The notes under the pieces: generated by a model
The model's input: the letters and a program-made list of their open reading frames with translations, nothing else
Databases searched by the model: none
What the model was told of the DNA's origin: nothing
Shown: one piece after another, positions 44,880 through 53,594 of the stretch
Layout: every line of letters starts with the position of its first letter
Numbering within the stretch: the first letter of the stretch is position 1
Position numbers and translations under genes: made by a program
Source: Fastidiosipila sanguinis
Lineage (GTDB): Bacteria > Bacillota > Clostridia > Saccharofermentanales > Fastidiosipilaceae
DNA length: 64,000 nt
Reading direction: 5' to 3'
NCBI RefSeq assembly: GCF_002998295.1
Contig: NZ_CP027226.1
Location: 806,001 to 870,000, forward strand

Positions 44880-46349
44880 ATGTTTAAAAACAATAAATTA
44901 ATACAATTTAATATTTTATTAATTGTTTTTGCATTTTTCTTCAGTTCTATTTTTACCCCTGTTATGGTTTTTGCTGATGAAAACAGCACAACTAATGTAG
45001 CTCAAGAAGATTCAGAAAACACCAGTACTAATGTTGAAAGCACTAACAACACTAGCAGCAGTTCATCTGACAGTGGAGGCAATAATTCTCCAGAAATTAA
45101 TTCCCACAACGCAAATGATAATTGGACTCTAGACTACACTACTGAGTTTGATAACTATTATGTTTTTGACAATCTAAACAGATCTCAACTATACAAAAAG
45201 AATGAGCTTATTGAACGTGAAGATCCACTTGCACTCAATATACTAATTTCCCTACTGGCTATTGAAACTCTTGAGATTAACACACCAATTACTATTAGTA
45301 ATGAGACAGCAATGAAATCAGCTCAAGAAAACCTTTCTAACATCATTCTGAATGCTGGTTCAAAGTATGAGGTTCAATTTTTGGTATATGCAACACTTTT
45401 CTATGATTCAAAAGCTGCATTAGAAGCTCTAACTTTGAGTTTAAGTAAATCTGTAGAAAGCTTTCAAACTCTAGTAAATTCTAGGCTTCGCAACCTAAAC
45501 ATGGATAATAGTAAACTTATAATTGAGGACAATGTAAGTAATATAAAACTCTTAACCAACTCCCAAGATATGGGCTCATTAATTACTGCAGCATATACAA
45601 ATACTCTATTCAAAAAGATATTCACCAGCAGCAATGAAATTTACATTTCACCTCTAGAAGATCAGAATAGACCATTATACTTACGCAACCGTATGGACTT
45701 TGTCTGGACTTGGACAAGAAATGAAATAACAGGTGCTTTAAGCGCAAGCAATGGTAATAGTACGAGTTTTGCTTATATTTTCCCTGGAGATAGCTATTCG
45801 ATCTACATGTTGCAAAACATTAATTACAAAGATGAAAACAATGATATCTCTAGAATTTTCAATAATTCTATTATTGAGGCAAATTCATTGCATAATGAAA
45901 TATCTTCCAAGTTTATTCGTACTGTTCTTGTACAGAGAGGAGATTATTTCGATACAATAGCACTAAGTAATGGGGTTCAAGTAGAACTTATTTATCTGAG
46001 TACTGCTTATTACCTTAAACCAACTTTTATTAGTGAAATTGTTCCTCAGATTAGCCTCAAGATGAAAGATCCAATTAATCTGCCAATCACTGCAGGTGAA
46101 AGTCTTGGGAATATAACTATGGTTTTGCCTAATGGAGATTCATTCTCAGCTGAAGTAGGATCTAGCATTGACATCTATAGCCAAAATAATGTTATAGAAA
46201 ACTTGCTTAGCACTATTAGTGAAAACGAAAATATAGTTAGGCTTATATATGCTTTAGCAATAGTTTTGTTATTAGTAATCCTCATTGAAATAATAATGAT
46301 ACTTTTCAGACGATTCTTATACAACAAGAGTAATAAACTCAAAAAATAA
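44880..46349 (+). CDS. DacF-like (PBP5-fold) membrane-anchored protein lacking the catalytic Ser and Lys
   Basis: This 489-residue protein has a signal peptide (about 1-32), a Ser/Asn/Thr-rich linker (about 33-82), a domain matching DacF-type D-Ala-D-Ala carboxypeptidases by segment order, and a C-terminal TM (about 456-477) followed by a basic tail. YVFDNLNRSQLYKKNELIEREDP fits the N-terminal strand pair. The SxxK motif reads LALN (117-120), so both catalytic residues are lost; the SxN position reads YDS (175-177), and the KTG region (around 274-280) has no Lys-Thr-Gly. A PBP5_C-like segment (PITAGESLGNITMVLPNG) precedes the anchor. It is probably a non-enzymatic cell-wall binding protein. 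GGGAG precedes the ATG. Confidence 0.7.
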   Translation: MFKNNKLIQFNILLIVFAFFFSSIFTPVMVFADENSTTNVAQEDSENTSTNVESTNNTSSSSSDSGGNNSPEINSHNANDNWTLDYTTEFDNYYVFDNLNRSQLYKKNELIEREDPLALNILISLLAIETLEINTPITISNETAMKSAQENLSNIILNAGSKYEVQFLVYATLFYDSKAALEALTLSLSKSVESFQTLVNSRLRNLNMDNSKLIIEDNVSNIKLLTNSQDMGSLITAAYTNTLFKKIFTSSNEIYISPLEDQNRPLYLRNRMDFVWTWTRNEITGALSASNGNSTSFAYIFPGDSYSIYMLQNINYKDENNDISRIFNNSIIEANSLHNEISSKFIRTVLVQRGDYFDTIALSNGVQVELIYLSTAYYLKPTFISEIVPQISLKMKDPINLPITAGESLGNITMVLPNGDSFSAEVGSSIDIYSQNNVIENLLSTISENENIVRLIYALAIVLLLVILIEIIMILFRRFLYNKSNKLKK

Positions 46350-46374
46350 CTGAGCAAAGTCAGATTTTATTTTA

Positions 46375-46404
46375 CACATTAGCTTCTTCGTATTAGCTAA
46401 TGTG
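46375..46404 (+). terminator. Hairpin downstream of the DacF-like gene
   Basis: CACATTAGC and GCTAATGTG form a 9-bp perfect stem with a 12-nt loop, 26 bp past the stop codon. The U-tract after it is poor (ATTAAAATTC), so termination may be partial. Confidence 0.5.
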
Positions 46405-46425
46405 ATTAAAATTCATAATAATTTA

Positions 46426-46434
46426 TGCTAGAAT
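46426..46434 (+). promoter_or_regulatory. Extended -10 promoter for gltX-glnS
   Basis: TGCTAGAAT is a TGn plus near-consensus -10. The leader of about 54 nt contains a small TAAGCC/GGCTTA hairpin. No T-box leader structure was recognised, as expected in so short a leader. Confidence 0.5.
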
Positions 46435-46494
46435 TGTAGAAGCTATAAGCCCTACGAGGCTTAAACTAGTGATTGATTAGGAAGTGAGTATTTT

Positions 46495-47964
46495 ATGATG
46501 AATAATAAAGTTAGAACACGTTTCGCCCCTTCTCCTACAGGATTCATGCATATTGGTAATCTAAGAACTGCTTTATTCGAGTACTTAGTAGCCAAGAGTG
46601 CTGGTGGAGATTTTATTTTAAGGATTGAAGACACCGATCAGGAACGCTTTGTTGAAGGTGCTGTTGATAAAATTTATCAAGCTTTAAAAATCACAGGATT
46701 ACAGCATGATGAAGGTCCAGATATTGGTGGTAATTATGGTCCTTATGTACAAAGTGAACGTAAAGACATCTACAAAGAAGCTATCAAACCTTTACTAGAA
46801 AATGGTAAAGCTTACTACTGCTTCTGCTCAGCTGAACGTCTAGAAGAAGTCCAAGCTCAACAGAAAGCTTCAGGCTCTGATTTTATCGGATATGATAGAC
46901 ATTGTAGAAATTTAAGCAATGAAGAAGTTCAAGAAAAATTAGCTTCTGGTGCTTCTTATGTCATTCGTCAAGCCATTCCTACAGAGGGAGAAATTACTTA
47001 TACTGATGAGGTATATGGTCAACTTACTTTTGAGAATTCCACTTTTGAAGATCAAGTTTTGTTAAAGTCAGATGGCTTCCCTACTTATAATTATGCTAAC
47101 GTAATTGACGACCACGCAATGAATATTACTCATATTGTACGTGGTAATGAATACTTAAGCTCAACACCAAAATACATTCATCTATATGAAGCTTTTGGGT
47201 TTGATGTTCCTAAATTCATTCACCTACCTTTGATTAATGGTAATGATGGAACTAAATTATCCAAACGTCATGGCGCAACCAGTCTAGAAGATTTACTTAA
47301 AGAAGGTTATCTTCCTGAAGCTATCGTTAATTACTTAGCGATGTTAGGTTGGTCACCAAAAGGCACACAAGAATTTTTCACATTAGAAGAATTAGAAAAA
47401 GCATTTAGTGTTGAGGGCATAGCTAAGTCCCCTGCAACCTACGATGAAGTTAAACTTCAATGGTACAATGAGCATTATGTGCAGAAACTCAGCTTAGATG
47501 AATTCATTACAATTTCAAAGGAATTCTTCTTACAAGTTGATCCAGAAATGTCTGAAGAAACAATGAAACTTCTAGCTGAAAACCTTCAAAGTAGAATTAG
47601 TAAATTAACAGAGATTCCAGAAAAGATTGCATTCATGTCTGGATTACAAGATTTCGATTTAGAATTACTAGTTCATAAGAAGAGTAAGTCTACATTAGAA
47701 TCTTCACAACAAGTTCTAAGTGACTTTTTAAACATACTTGAAGATACAGAATGGAATGACGATGCAATCAAAGCTGCAATGGTAGATTATGCCGAAGCTA
47801 ATGAACTTAAAAATGGTACCGTTATGTTCCCTATTCGTATCGCTGTTACCGGTCAATCTGTTACACCTGGAGGAACGGTTGAGGTTTTGCGCTATCTAGG
47901 CAAAGAAGAATCTCTTAAACGTTTACAACATAGTTTAGACAGATTAAACAATGAACTAAAATAA
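46495..47964 (+). CDS. gltX: Glutamyl-tRNA synthetase
   Basis: This 489-residue class I synthetase starts RTRFAPSPTGFMHIGNLRTALFEY, with the HIGN form of the HIGH motif, and has KLSKRHGATSLEDL near residue 257. The C-terminal anticodon-binding helical domains end with GTVEVLRYLGKEESLKRL. It charges tRNA-Glu. The ATG doublet (MM) leaves the start ambiguous by one residue; AGGAAGTGAG lies upstream. It precedes glnS by 19 bp, so both are probably cotranscribed. Confidence 0.95.
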   Translation: MMNNKVRTRFAPSPTGFMHIGNLRTALFEYLVAKSAGGDFILRIEDTDQERFVEGAVDKIYQALKITGLQHDEGPDIGGNYGPYVQSERKDIYKEAIKPLLENGKAYYCFCSAERLEEVQAQQKASGSDFIGYDRHCRNLSNEEVQEKLASGASYVIRQAIPTEGEITYTDEVYGQLTFENSTFEDQVLLKSDGFPTYNYANVIDDHAMNITHIVRGNEYLSSTPKYIHLYEAFGFDVPKFIHLPLINGNDGTKLSKRHGATSLEDLLKEGYLPEAIVNYLAMLGWSPKGTQEFFTLEELEKAFSVEGIAKSPATYDEVKLQWYNEHYVQKLSLDEFITISKEFFLQVDPEMSEETMKLLAENLQSRISKLTEIPEKIAFMSGLQDFDLELLVHKKSKSTLESSQQVLSDFLNILEDTEWNDDAIKAAMVDYAEANELKNGTVMFPIRIAVTGQSVTPGGTVEVLRYLGKEESLKRLQHSLDRLNNELK

Positions 47965-47983
47965 TAAATATTACGAGGTATTT

Positions 47984-49690
47984 ATGGCAGAAAACAAAAA
48001 TAATATTACATTAGCAGATAATGAAGAAAATGTTTTAGAAGGCAATAACTTTATCGAAAAATTCATCGATGAAGATCTAGCTAAAGATGGTCAATTTGAA
48101 GGTATGACAGTTCATACACGTTTCCCACCAGAGCCGAATGGTTATCTTCACATAGGTCATGCAAAAGCTGTTTGCTTAAACTTTGGCATTGCAGAAAAAT
48201 ACAATGGTCTATGCAACTTACGTATGGATGACACTAATCCTGTTTCCGAAGATAAAGACTTTGTAGATCAAATTGTTTCTGATATACATTGGCTAGGATT
48301 TGATTGGGGTGATAGATTTTACTATGCTTCTGATTACTTCCAAGAAATGTACGAATTTGCAATCGAGTTGATCAAGAAAGATATGGCTTATGTTGATGAG
48401 TCTTCAGCTGAAACAATTCGTCAAAATCGAGGTACATTAACAGAACCTGGTATCGAATCAGAATATCGTTATCGCCCTATTGAAGAAAGCTTAGAATTAT
48501 TCGAACGCATGCGTGCTGGAGAATTTGAAGATGGTGCCATGGTATTAAGAGCCAAGATAGATATGAGCGCAGGAAATATTAACATGCGTGACCCTGTCAT
48601 CTATAGAATCAGCCATACTCCTCACCATAGAACAGGCACAGAATGGCCTATCTACCCTATGTATGACTTTGCACACCCTATAGAAGATGCTATAGAACAT
48701 ATTACTCACTCACTCTGTACAATGGAATTTGAAGACCATAGACCTTTGTACAACTGGGTACGTGACAATACTTCTGTTCCATCTAAACCTAGACAAATCG
48801 AGTTTAGTCGTTTGGGTATTGAATACACTGTTATGAGTAAACGCAAGTTACGTCAACTTGTAGAAGAAGGCTTAGTAGATGGTTGGGATGACCCTAGAAT
48901 GCCTACAATTGCAGGTTTAAGACGTCGTGGATTCACACCAACTTCTATCCGTAATTTTGCTGAGGGTGTTGGTATCACTAAGAGTCAGAACATGATTGAA
49001 TATTCTTTCTTAGAATCTAATTTACGTGACGACTTAAACGAAAACGCTGATAGAAGATTTGTTGTACTTGATCCAGTTGAGCTAGAAATCACTAATTATC
49101 CTGAAGACAAAACTGAATACTTCTCAGTTGATAATCACCCAGACTTTCCTGAAAGAGGCAGCCGTGATTTACCATACAGTAAGCATCTTTGGATTGAGCG
49201 TGATGACTTCATGATTGAACCAGTTAAGAAATATAATCGTCTATATGTAGGCAATAAAGTTAGACTGCGCGAAGCTTATATAGTTGAGTGTACTGGTTTT
49301 GATACTGATGAAAATGGTAATGTTACAAAAGTTTACGCAACTTACGACGATGTTACTAAGGGTGGTAAAGCTCGTGAAGGTGAAAAAGTTCGTGGTACAA
49401 TCCATTGGGTAGAAAAAACAACAGCTCTAGATTTGGAAGCAAGAATTTACAAACCACTCTTCACTGTCCCTAATCCAGATGAAGCCGAAAATTACAAAGA
49501 CGTAATTAACACTGACTCATTGGAAATACTTCAAGCGAAGTGTGAGCCAAGCTTACTAAATACTCAAGCAGAAGAACACTTCCAATTCATGCGTAAAGGT
49601 TACTTCACAAGAGATAATAGGCCAGAAAATCAAAATAAATTGATCTTTAACCAATCAGTAGGTCTAAAAGATACATTTAATCGTAAGTAA
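47984..49690 (+). CDS. glnS: Glutaminyl-tRNA synthetase
   Basis: This 568-residue class I synthetase has RFPPEPNGYLHIGHAKAVCLNFG (HIGH at 56-59), the conserved MRDPVIYRI and YPMYDFAHPIEDAIEHITHSLCT segments, and VMSKRKL near residue 280, then the two-barrel anticodon domain. Most Firmicutes lack GlnRS and make Gln-tRNA through GatCAB, so this gene marks direct glutamine charging and likely old horizontal acquisition. Base and codon usage do not visibly differ from gltX. Whether GatCAB is also encoded cannot be seen here. Confidence 0.95.
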   Translation: MAENKNNITLADNEENVLEGNNFIEKFIDEDLAKDGQFEGMTVHTRFPPEPNGYLHIGHAKAVCLNFGIAEKYNGLCNLRMDDTNPVSEDKDFVDQIVSDIHWLGFDWGDRFYYASDYFQEMYEFAIELIKKDMAYVDESSAETIRQNRGTLTEPGIESEYRYRPIEESLELFERMRAGEFEDGAMVLRAKIDMSAGNINMRDPVIYRISHTPHHRTGTEWPIYPMYDFAHPIEDAIEHITHSLCTMEFEDHRPLYNWVRDNTSVPSKPRQIEFSRLGIEYTVMSKRKLRQLVEEGLVDGWDDPRMPTIAGLRRRGFTPTSIRNFAEGVGITKSQNMIEYSFLESNLRDDLNENADRRFVVLDPVELEITNYPEDKTEYFSVDNHPDFPERGSRDLPYSKHLWIERDDFMIEPVKKYNRLYVGNKVRLREAYIVECTGFDTDENGNVTKVYATYDDVTKGGKAREGEKVRGTIHWVEKTTALDLEARIYKPLFTVPNPDEAENYKDVINTDSLEILQAKCEPSLLNTQAEEHFQFMRKGYFTRDNRPENQNKLIFNQSVGLKDTFNRK

Positions 49691-49734
49691 GACCTTTAAT
49701 CGCAAATAATTATAATTTTTGCTAAATCAAATAG

Positions 49735-49764
49735 GCCTGCATGAGATTTTCATGCAGGCTTTAA
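49735..49764. terminator. Bidirectional terminator between glnS and the ABC exporter
   Basis: GCCTGCATGA and TCATGCAGGC form a perfect 10-bp stem around GATTT, followed by TTTAAATTT on the plus strand. It separates two convergent operons. Confidence 0.85.
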
Positions 49765-49799
49765 ATTTGTCTAATTGAGTTCTAAAACTGTTTAACTAG

Positions 49800-51560
49800 C
49801 TAAGCAAATTGGCTATTAAATAGATTGTAATAGAATCCCTCTTTCTCTATAAGTTCATCATGAGTACCTACTTCTACTACATCACCTTGGTTCATAACCA
49901 GTATCAGATCGGCATTCTTTATTGTAGAAAGTCGATGGGCAATTATGAAGCTGGTCTTACCCTTCATTAGTTCGGCGAAAGCTTTTTGTACCAAGATTTC
50001 TGTTCTGGTATCAATATCTGAAGTTGCTTCGTCAAGAATTAGCATGTCAGGTTTGCTTATAAATACTCTTGCAAGAGTCAATAATTGTTTTTGCCCTGTA
50101 GAAAGATTTGCAGATGCACTAGCTAGTTTGGTTTGATAACCTTCTTCTAATTGCATAATGAAATCATGAGCTTGCGCCTTCTTAGCAGCTTCTATTACTT
50201 CGGCTTCACTAGCTTTTCCGTCTGATTTTCCATAAGCGATATTGTCAAAAATTGATGATCTCAACAACCATGTTTCTTGCAGGACCATACCATACAAGGA
50301 TCTCACACTATCTCTTTTTACTTCAGCAATGTCTTGTGAGTCTAGATAAATTGCACCTTTTTGTGGCTCATAGAAGCGCATTAGCAAATTAACCAGAGTA
50401 GTCTTGCCCGCACCAGTTGGACCGACAATCGCTACAGTTTGTCCTGACTTAACACTTAAATTCAAGTTTTCTATTAATTTCTGATGCTTTTCATAAGCGA
50501 AACTTAAATCAGTGAATTCTATATTTCCACCGTAGAATGTCAACTCTGGTTTGTCTATCTCTGAATCCAAACTCTCAAGGTCTAAGATTTCAAAAATTCT
50601 TTCTGATGATGCCAGTCCTGCCTGAATTTCTGTCATAACTTGAGCTATCTGATTAACTGGTTTAGCATATTGCAAAGCATAAGTCAGAAATGCACTAATT
50701 GCACCAACACTGATCTCACCTTTTGCAGCCAAAACAATTGCCATAACTCCAACTACAATATATGTAATGTTATTAACCAATCTTGTACCCGGATTAGTCA
50801 AGGATGAGACAAATTGAGCTTTTTGACCAACTTCATATAATTGCTCATTTAGCTTATCGTATTCAGCTTGTGTCTTGTCCTCTGCAGCAAAAGCACGTAT
50901 CACTTTTTGTCCGGTAATCATCTCTTCTGAATATGCTTGGATTTCACCTGTAACTTTGGACTGTTCTAAGAATAGCTTGTTTGAAGCAAAGGCAATACTA
51001 CTTGTAATAAAAAATGAAATTGGAGTTAATAAGATAACCAGGGATGCTACCAATAAATCCATTCTAAGCATTAGTATTACTGCTCCAATTAGGATAACAA
51101 CACCAGAAAATATTTCTTGTAAAATATTCTGTATAGAAATAGCCACAGCTTGGACATCATTTGTTAGTCTGCTTATTACATCTCCCTGCTTACTTCTATC
51201 ATAGAATGAGGTTGGTAGCTCTGTTAAATGGGCAAAAGTTTCGCCCCTTAAACTACTACTTATTCTATTACTTAATTTAGCAACATTTCGACCTAGTATT
51301 AACTCTGCTACAAATGAAAAAATATAAATAACGGCAAGTATAGAAATATTTTGTACTTGCTTATAATTACCGACAACGTAAGCATCAAGAATTTTTGCAA
51401 TTTGCAAAGGAACTAATAGCTGGAAAACACCTACTAGAAGACCTAGAAAAATCGTGAAAGCAAGGAGTAACTTATGGGTTTTACCATATTCCATAAGGCG
51501 TAGGAAATTCTTCCAGATAGATCCATTGGAAATATTCTTATTTTTTCTATTTCTACTCAT
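49800..51560 (-). CDS. ABC exporter subunit with canonical Walker B and altered signature
   Basis: The ATG at 51560 follows CAGGTGAT; the longer frame starts at GTG with no better site. Six TMs (about residues 25-310) are followed by a nucleotide-binding domain with Walker A GPTGAGKTTLVNLL, signature LSTGQ and Walker B LILDEATSDID with the catalytic Glu. The signature differs from LSGGQ. It pairs with the upstream exporter, whose own Walker B lacks the Glu; together they would form one active and one degenerate ATP site, as in TM287/288-type heterodimers. Substrate unknown, probably drug or lipid. It overlaps the partner by 8 bp. Confidence 0.88.
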   Translation of the reverse strand: MSRNRKNKNISNGSIWKNFLRLMEYGKTHKLLLAFTIFLGLLVGVFQLLVPLQIAKILDAYVVGNYKQVQNISILAVIYIFSFVAELILGRNVAKLSNRISSSLRGETFAHLTELPTSFYDRSKQGDVISRLTNDVQAVAISIQNILQEIFSGVVILIGAVILMLRMDLLVASLVILLTPISFFITSSIAFASNKLFLEQSKVTGEIQAYSEEMITGQKVIRAFAAEDKTQAEYDKLNEQLYEVGQKAQFVSSLTNPGTRLVNNITYIVVGVMAIVLAAKGEISVGAISAFLTYALQYAKPVNQIAQVMTEIQAGLASSERIFEILDLESLDSEIDKPELTFYGGNIEFTDLSFAYEKHQKLIENLNLSVKSGQTVAIVGPTGAGKTTLVNLLMRFYEPQKGAIYLDSQDIAEVKRDSVRSLYGMVLQETWLLRSSIFDNIAYGKSDGKASEAEVIEAAKKAQAHDFIMQLEEGYQTKLASASANLSTGQKQLLTLARVFISKPDMLILDEATSDIDTRTEILVQKAFAELMKGKTSFIIAHRLSTIKNADLILVMNQGDVVEVGTHDELIEKEGFYYNLFNSQFA

Positions 51561-53421
51561 TATTATCACCTGCTTCTACTGGCTTTTCTTGACTTAGATA
51601 AATCTCTTTGTATAATTGACTGTTTTCGAGTAGTTCTTCATGGGTACCCTCAGCAACTATTCGTCCTGTATCAAGCAGAATAATTTTATCCATATTCTGC
51701 ATACTTCTAACTCTTTGTGATATGTAAATCATCGCAGGTTTCCAAGACAAATTACGTATAGCATTATTCAATTTCGCTTCAGTAGCATAATCCAAGGCAC
51801 TAGCTGAGTCATCAAATATTACAATAGGAGTTTGTAACGCCAAAGCTCTAGCAATTGATAGTCTCTGTCTCTGTCCACCACTAAAGTTTCTACCATTTCT
51901 CTCAACTTCAGCATCTAAGCCATTCTGTTTACCTTCAACAAAATCCTTAGCCTGTGCTATCTCTAGAGCATCCCAGAGTCTCTTATCTAAGTTAGCTAAT
52001 TCATCTTTCTCCGCTTCTGATAAACCTAGACTAATATTCTCTCTGATAGTACCTGTAAAAAGGAGTGGTTTTTGTGGAACATAAGTTATATTTTGAATAA
52101 TCTCAGCTCTCTCCATATTTCTTATATCTTTACCATTAATATAGATTTGGCCAAAACTAGCTTCATAGAATCTTTGAATTATTCTCGCTAAACTACTCTT
52201 TCCAGAACCGGTAGCTCCTATAATACCTAAACTTTCTCCTCTATTTAGTGCAAAGGAAATTTCAGCTAAAACAGGTTTTGCATCTCTTGCATAGGCAAAA
52301 TCTATAGAGTTTACACACAAGAGATTATCATTTTTTGCACCAGCTACTTCTAATGCATATGTTTTTGCCGACTTAGGATCTGCTGTTCTATATCTTTCGC
52401 TATCAATTAGATTAATCTCTTCTTCACTTAACACTTGAATCTCAGGCTCAGTATCAAGTGCCTCTGCTAATCTCTCACATGAACTCATAATTCTAGGAAC
52501 TTCTACTAGAAGAGTTGTTAGAACTGTGACACCTTGCAAAACTAAGCCCAAGTAATTAATTAGTGCGATCAATTCTCCTGCAGTTAAAGTCTGCATTTGG
52601 ATTCTATCTCCACCAAGGACCAAGACAAAAATAGTTGCTAGATTAATTATCAAAGCTGAACCTGGTGTAAGCAGTGCCGAAAGTTTACCTATTTTCTCAA
52701 GAATAAAGTTTAAAGCTTTATTATTCTTTAGGAAAAAATCCTTCTCATGTTTAGAGCGATTAAATGCCCTAATAATTCTAATACCGCCTAATTGATCTTG
52801 GACTAAGCTACCTAACTCATCAGTATCCTCTTGAGCCTGTACTTGCATAGGAATTGTCTTGCTCATTAAAAATATTAAAAGTGCAAAAATAAAAATAATT
52901 ATAGGAATAAAGATAAGTGCTATAGATGGAGAAATAATAAAGGCAGCTACAGTAGAGCCAATTATCAATAATGGAGCTCGGAATAGTAACCTAATAAATT
53001 TAGCTACTGCAAATTGAATGTTTCCAATATCTAAAGTTAATCTATTACTCAAACTAACTGCACCAAATTTATCCAATTGTCTGAAGGAGAAAGTTTGAAT
53101 CTTTTTATATAGATCTCGTCTTATATGTGTCCCTACACCTTGTGATGCTACAGAAGCCATGTACTGACAAATACAAGAAAATCCGAAACTGGCAATAACA
53201 ATTAACAATAACCCCAGACCTGACAATAAGAAAAACTTACTATCACCCTGATGTTTAGGTATTGAATCAATCATTTTAGCCATAATTAGAGGTATTAATA
53301 ACTCTATGACTGCTTCTATCATTTTGGCCGCTGGACCAACTATAGCTTGTAATTTGAACGGTTTAATATAACCAGCAATTCTCAAGAATGCTGAACTGCT
53401 TTTTTTACTCTCTTTTTCCAT
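51553..53421 (-). CDS. ABC exporter subunit with degenerate Walker B
   Basis: This 622-residue subunit has six TMs (about residues 20-310), an N-terminal extension, and a longer linker before the nucleotide-binding domain. Walker A is GATGSGKSSLARII, the signature FSGGQRQRLSIARAL is canonical, and Walker B IVIFDDSASALD has Asp where the catalytic Glu should be. The start is taken at ATG 53421 (AGGTGAG upstream), but GTG at 53427 is possible. It overlaps the second subunit, implying coupled translation and a 1:1 complex. Confidence 0.87.
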   Translation of the reverse strand: MEKESKKSSSAFLRIAGYIKPFKLQAIVGPAAKMIEAVIELLIPLIMAKMIDSIPKHQGDSKFFLLSGLGLLLIVIASFGFSCICQYMASVASQGVGTHIRRDLYKKIQTFSFRQLDKFGAVSLSNRLTLDIGNIQFAVAKFIRLLFRAPLLIIGSTVAAFIISPSIALIFIPIIIFIFALLIFLMSKTIPMQVQAQEDTDELGSLVQDQLGGIRIIRAFNRSKHEKDFFLKNNKALNFILEKIGKLSALLTPGSALIINLATIFVLVLGGDRIQMQTLTAGELIALINYLGLVLQGVTVLTTLLVEVPRIMSSCERLAEALDTEPEIQVLSEEEINLIDSERYRTADPKSAKTYALEVAGAKNDNLLCVNSIDFAYARDAKPVLAEISFALNRGESLGIIGATGSGKSSLARIIQRFYEASFGQIYINGKDIRNMERAEIIQNITYVPQKPLLFTGTIRENISLGLSEAEKDELANLDKRLWDALEIAQAKDFVEGKQNGLDAEVERNGRNFSGGQRQRLSIARALALQTPIVIFDDSASALDYATEAKLNNAIRNLSWKPAMIYISQRVRSMQNMDKIILLDTGRIVAEGTHEELLENSQLYKEIYLSQEKPVEAGDNNE

Positions 53422-53523
53422 ACTCACCTAACTCTATTAAAATCAATACAAGTATAACCAATTTAATAAAAAATATACAAACATGTATTACATCTAAATA
53501 TCACAAAAACCCGTTAAAATTAA

Positions 53524-53560
53524 ACAAAAATAGACCCTCTGTTATATAAACAGAGAGTCT
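53524..53560 (-). terminator. Terminator downstream of the HtrA-like gene
   Basis: On the minus strand AGACTCTCTGTT pairs with AACAGAGGGTCT with one wobble; TATTTTTGTTT follows. It lies 35 bp past the stop codon. Confidence 0.85.
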
Positions 53561-53594
53561 GTTTGAGTTTATTATTTACAATACTAAAAAAGGT

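Noticed and set aside
46435-46494. T-box or riboswitch leader for gltX
   Set aside because: The leader is only about 54 nt with one 6-bp hairpin; no T-box or specifier loop could be found.
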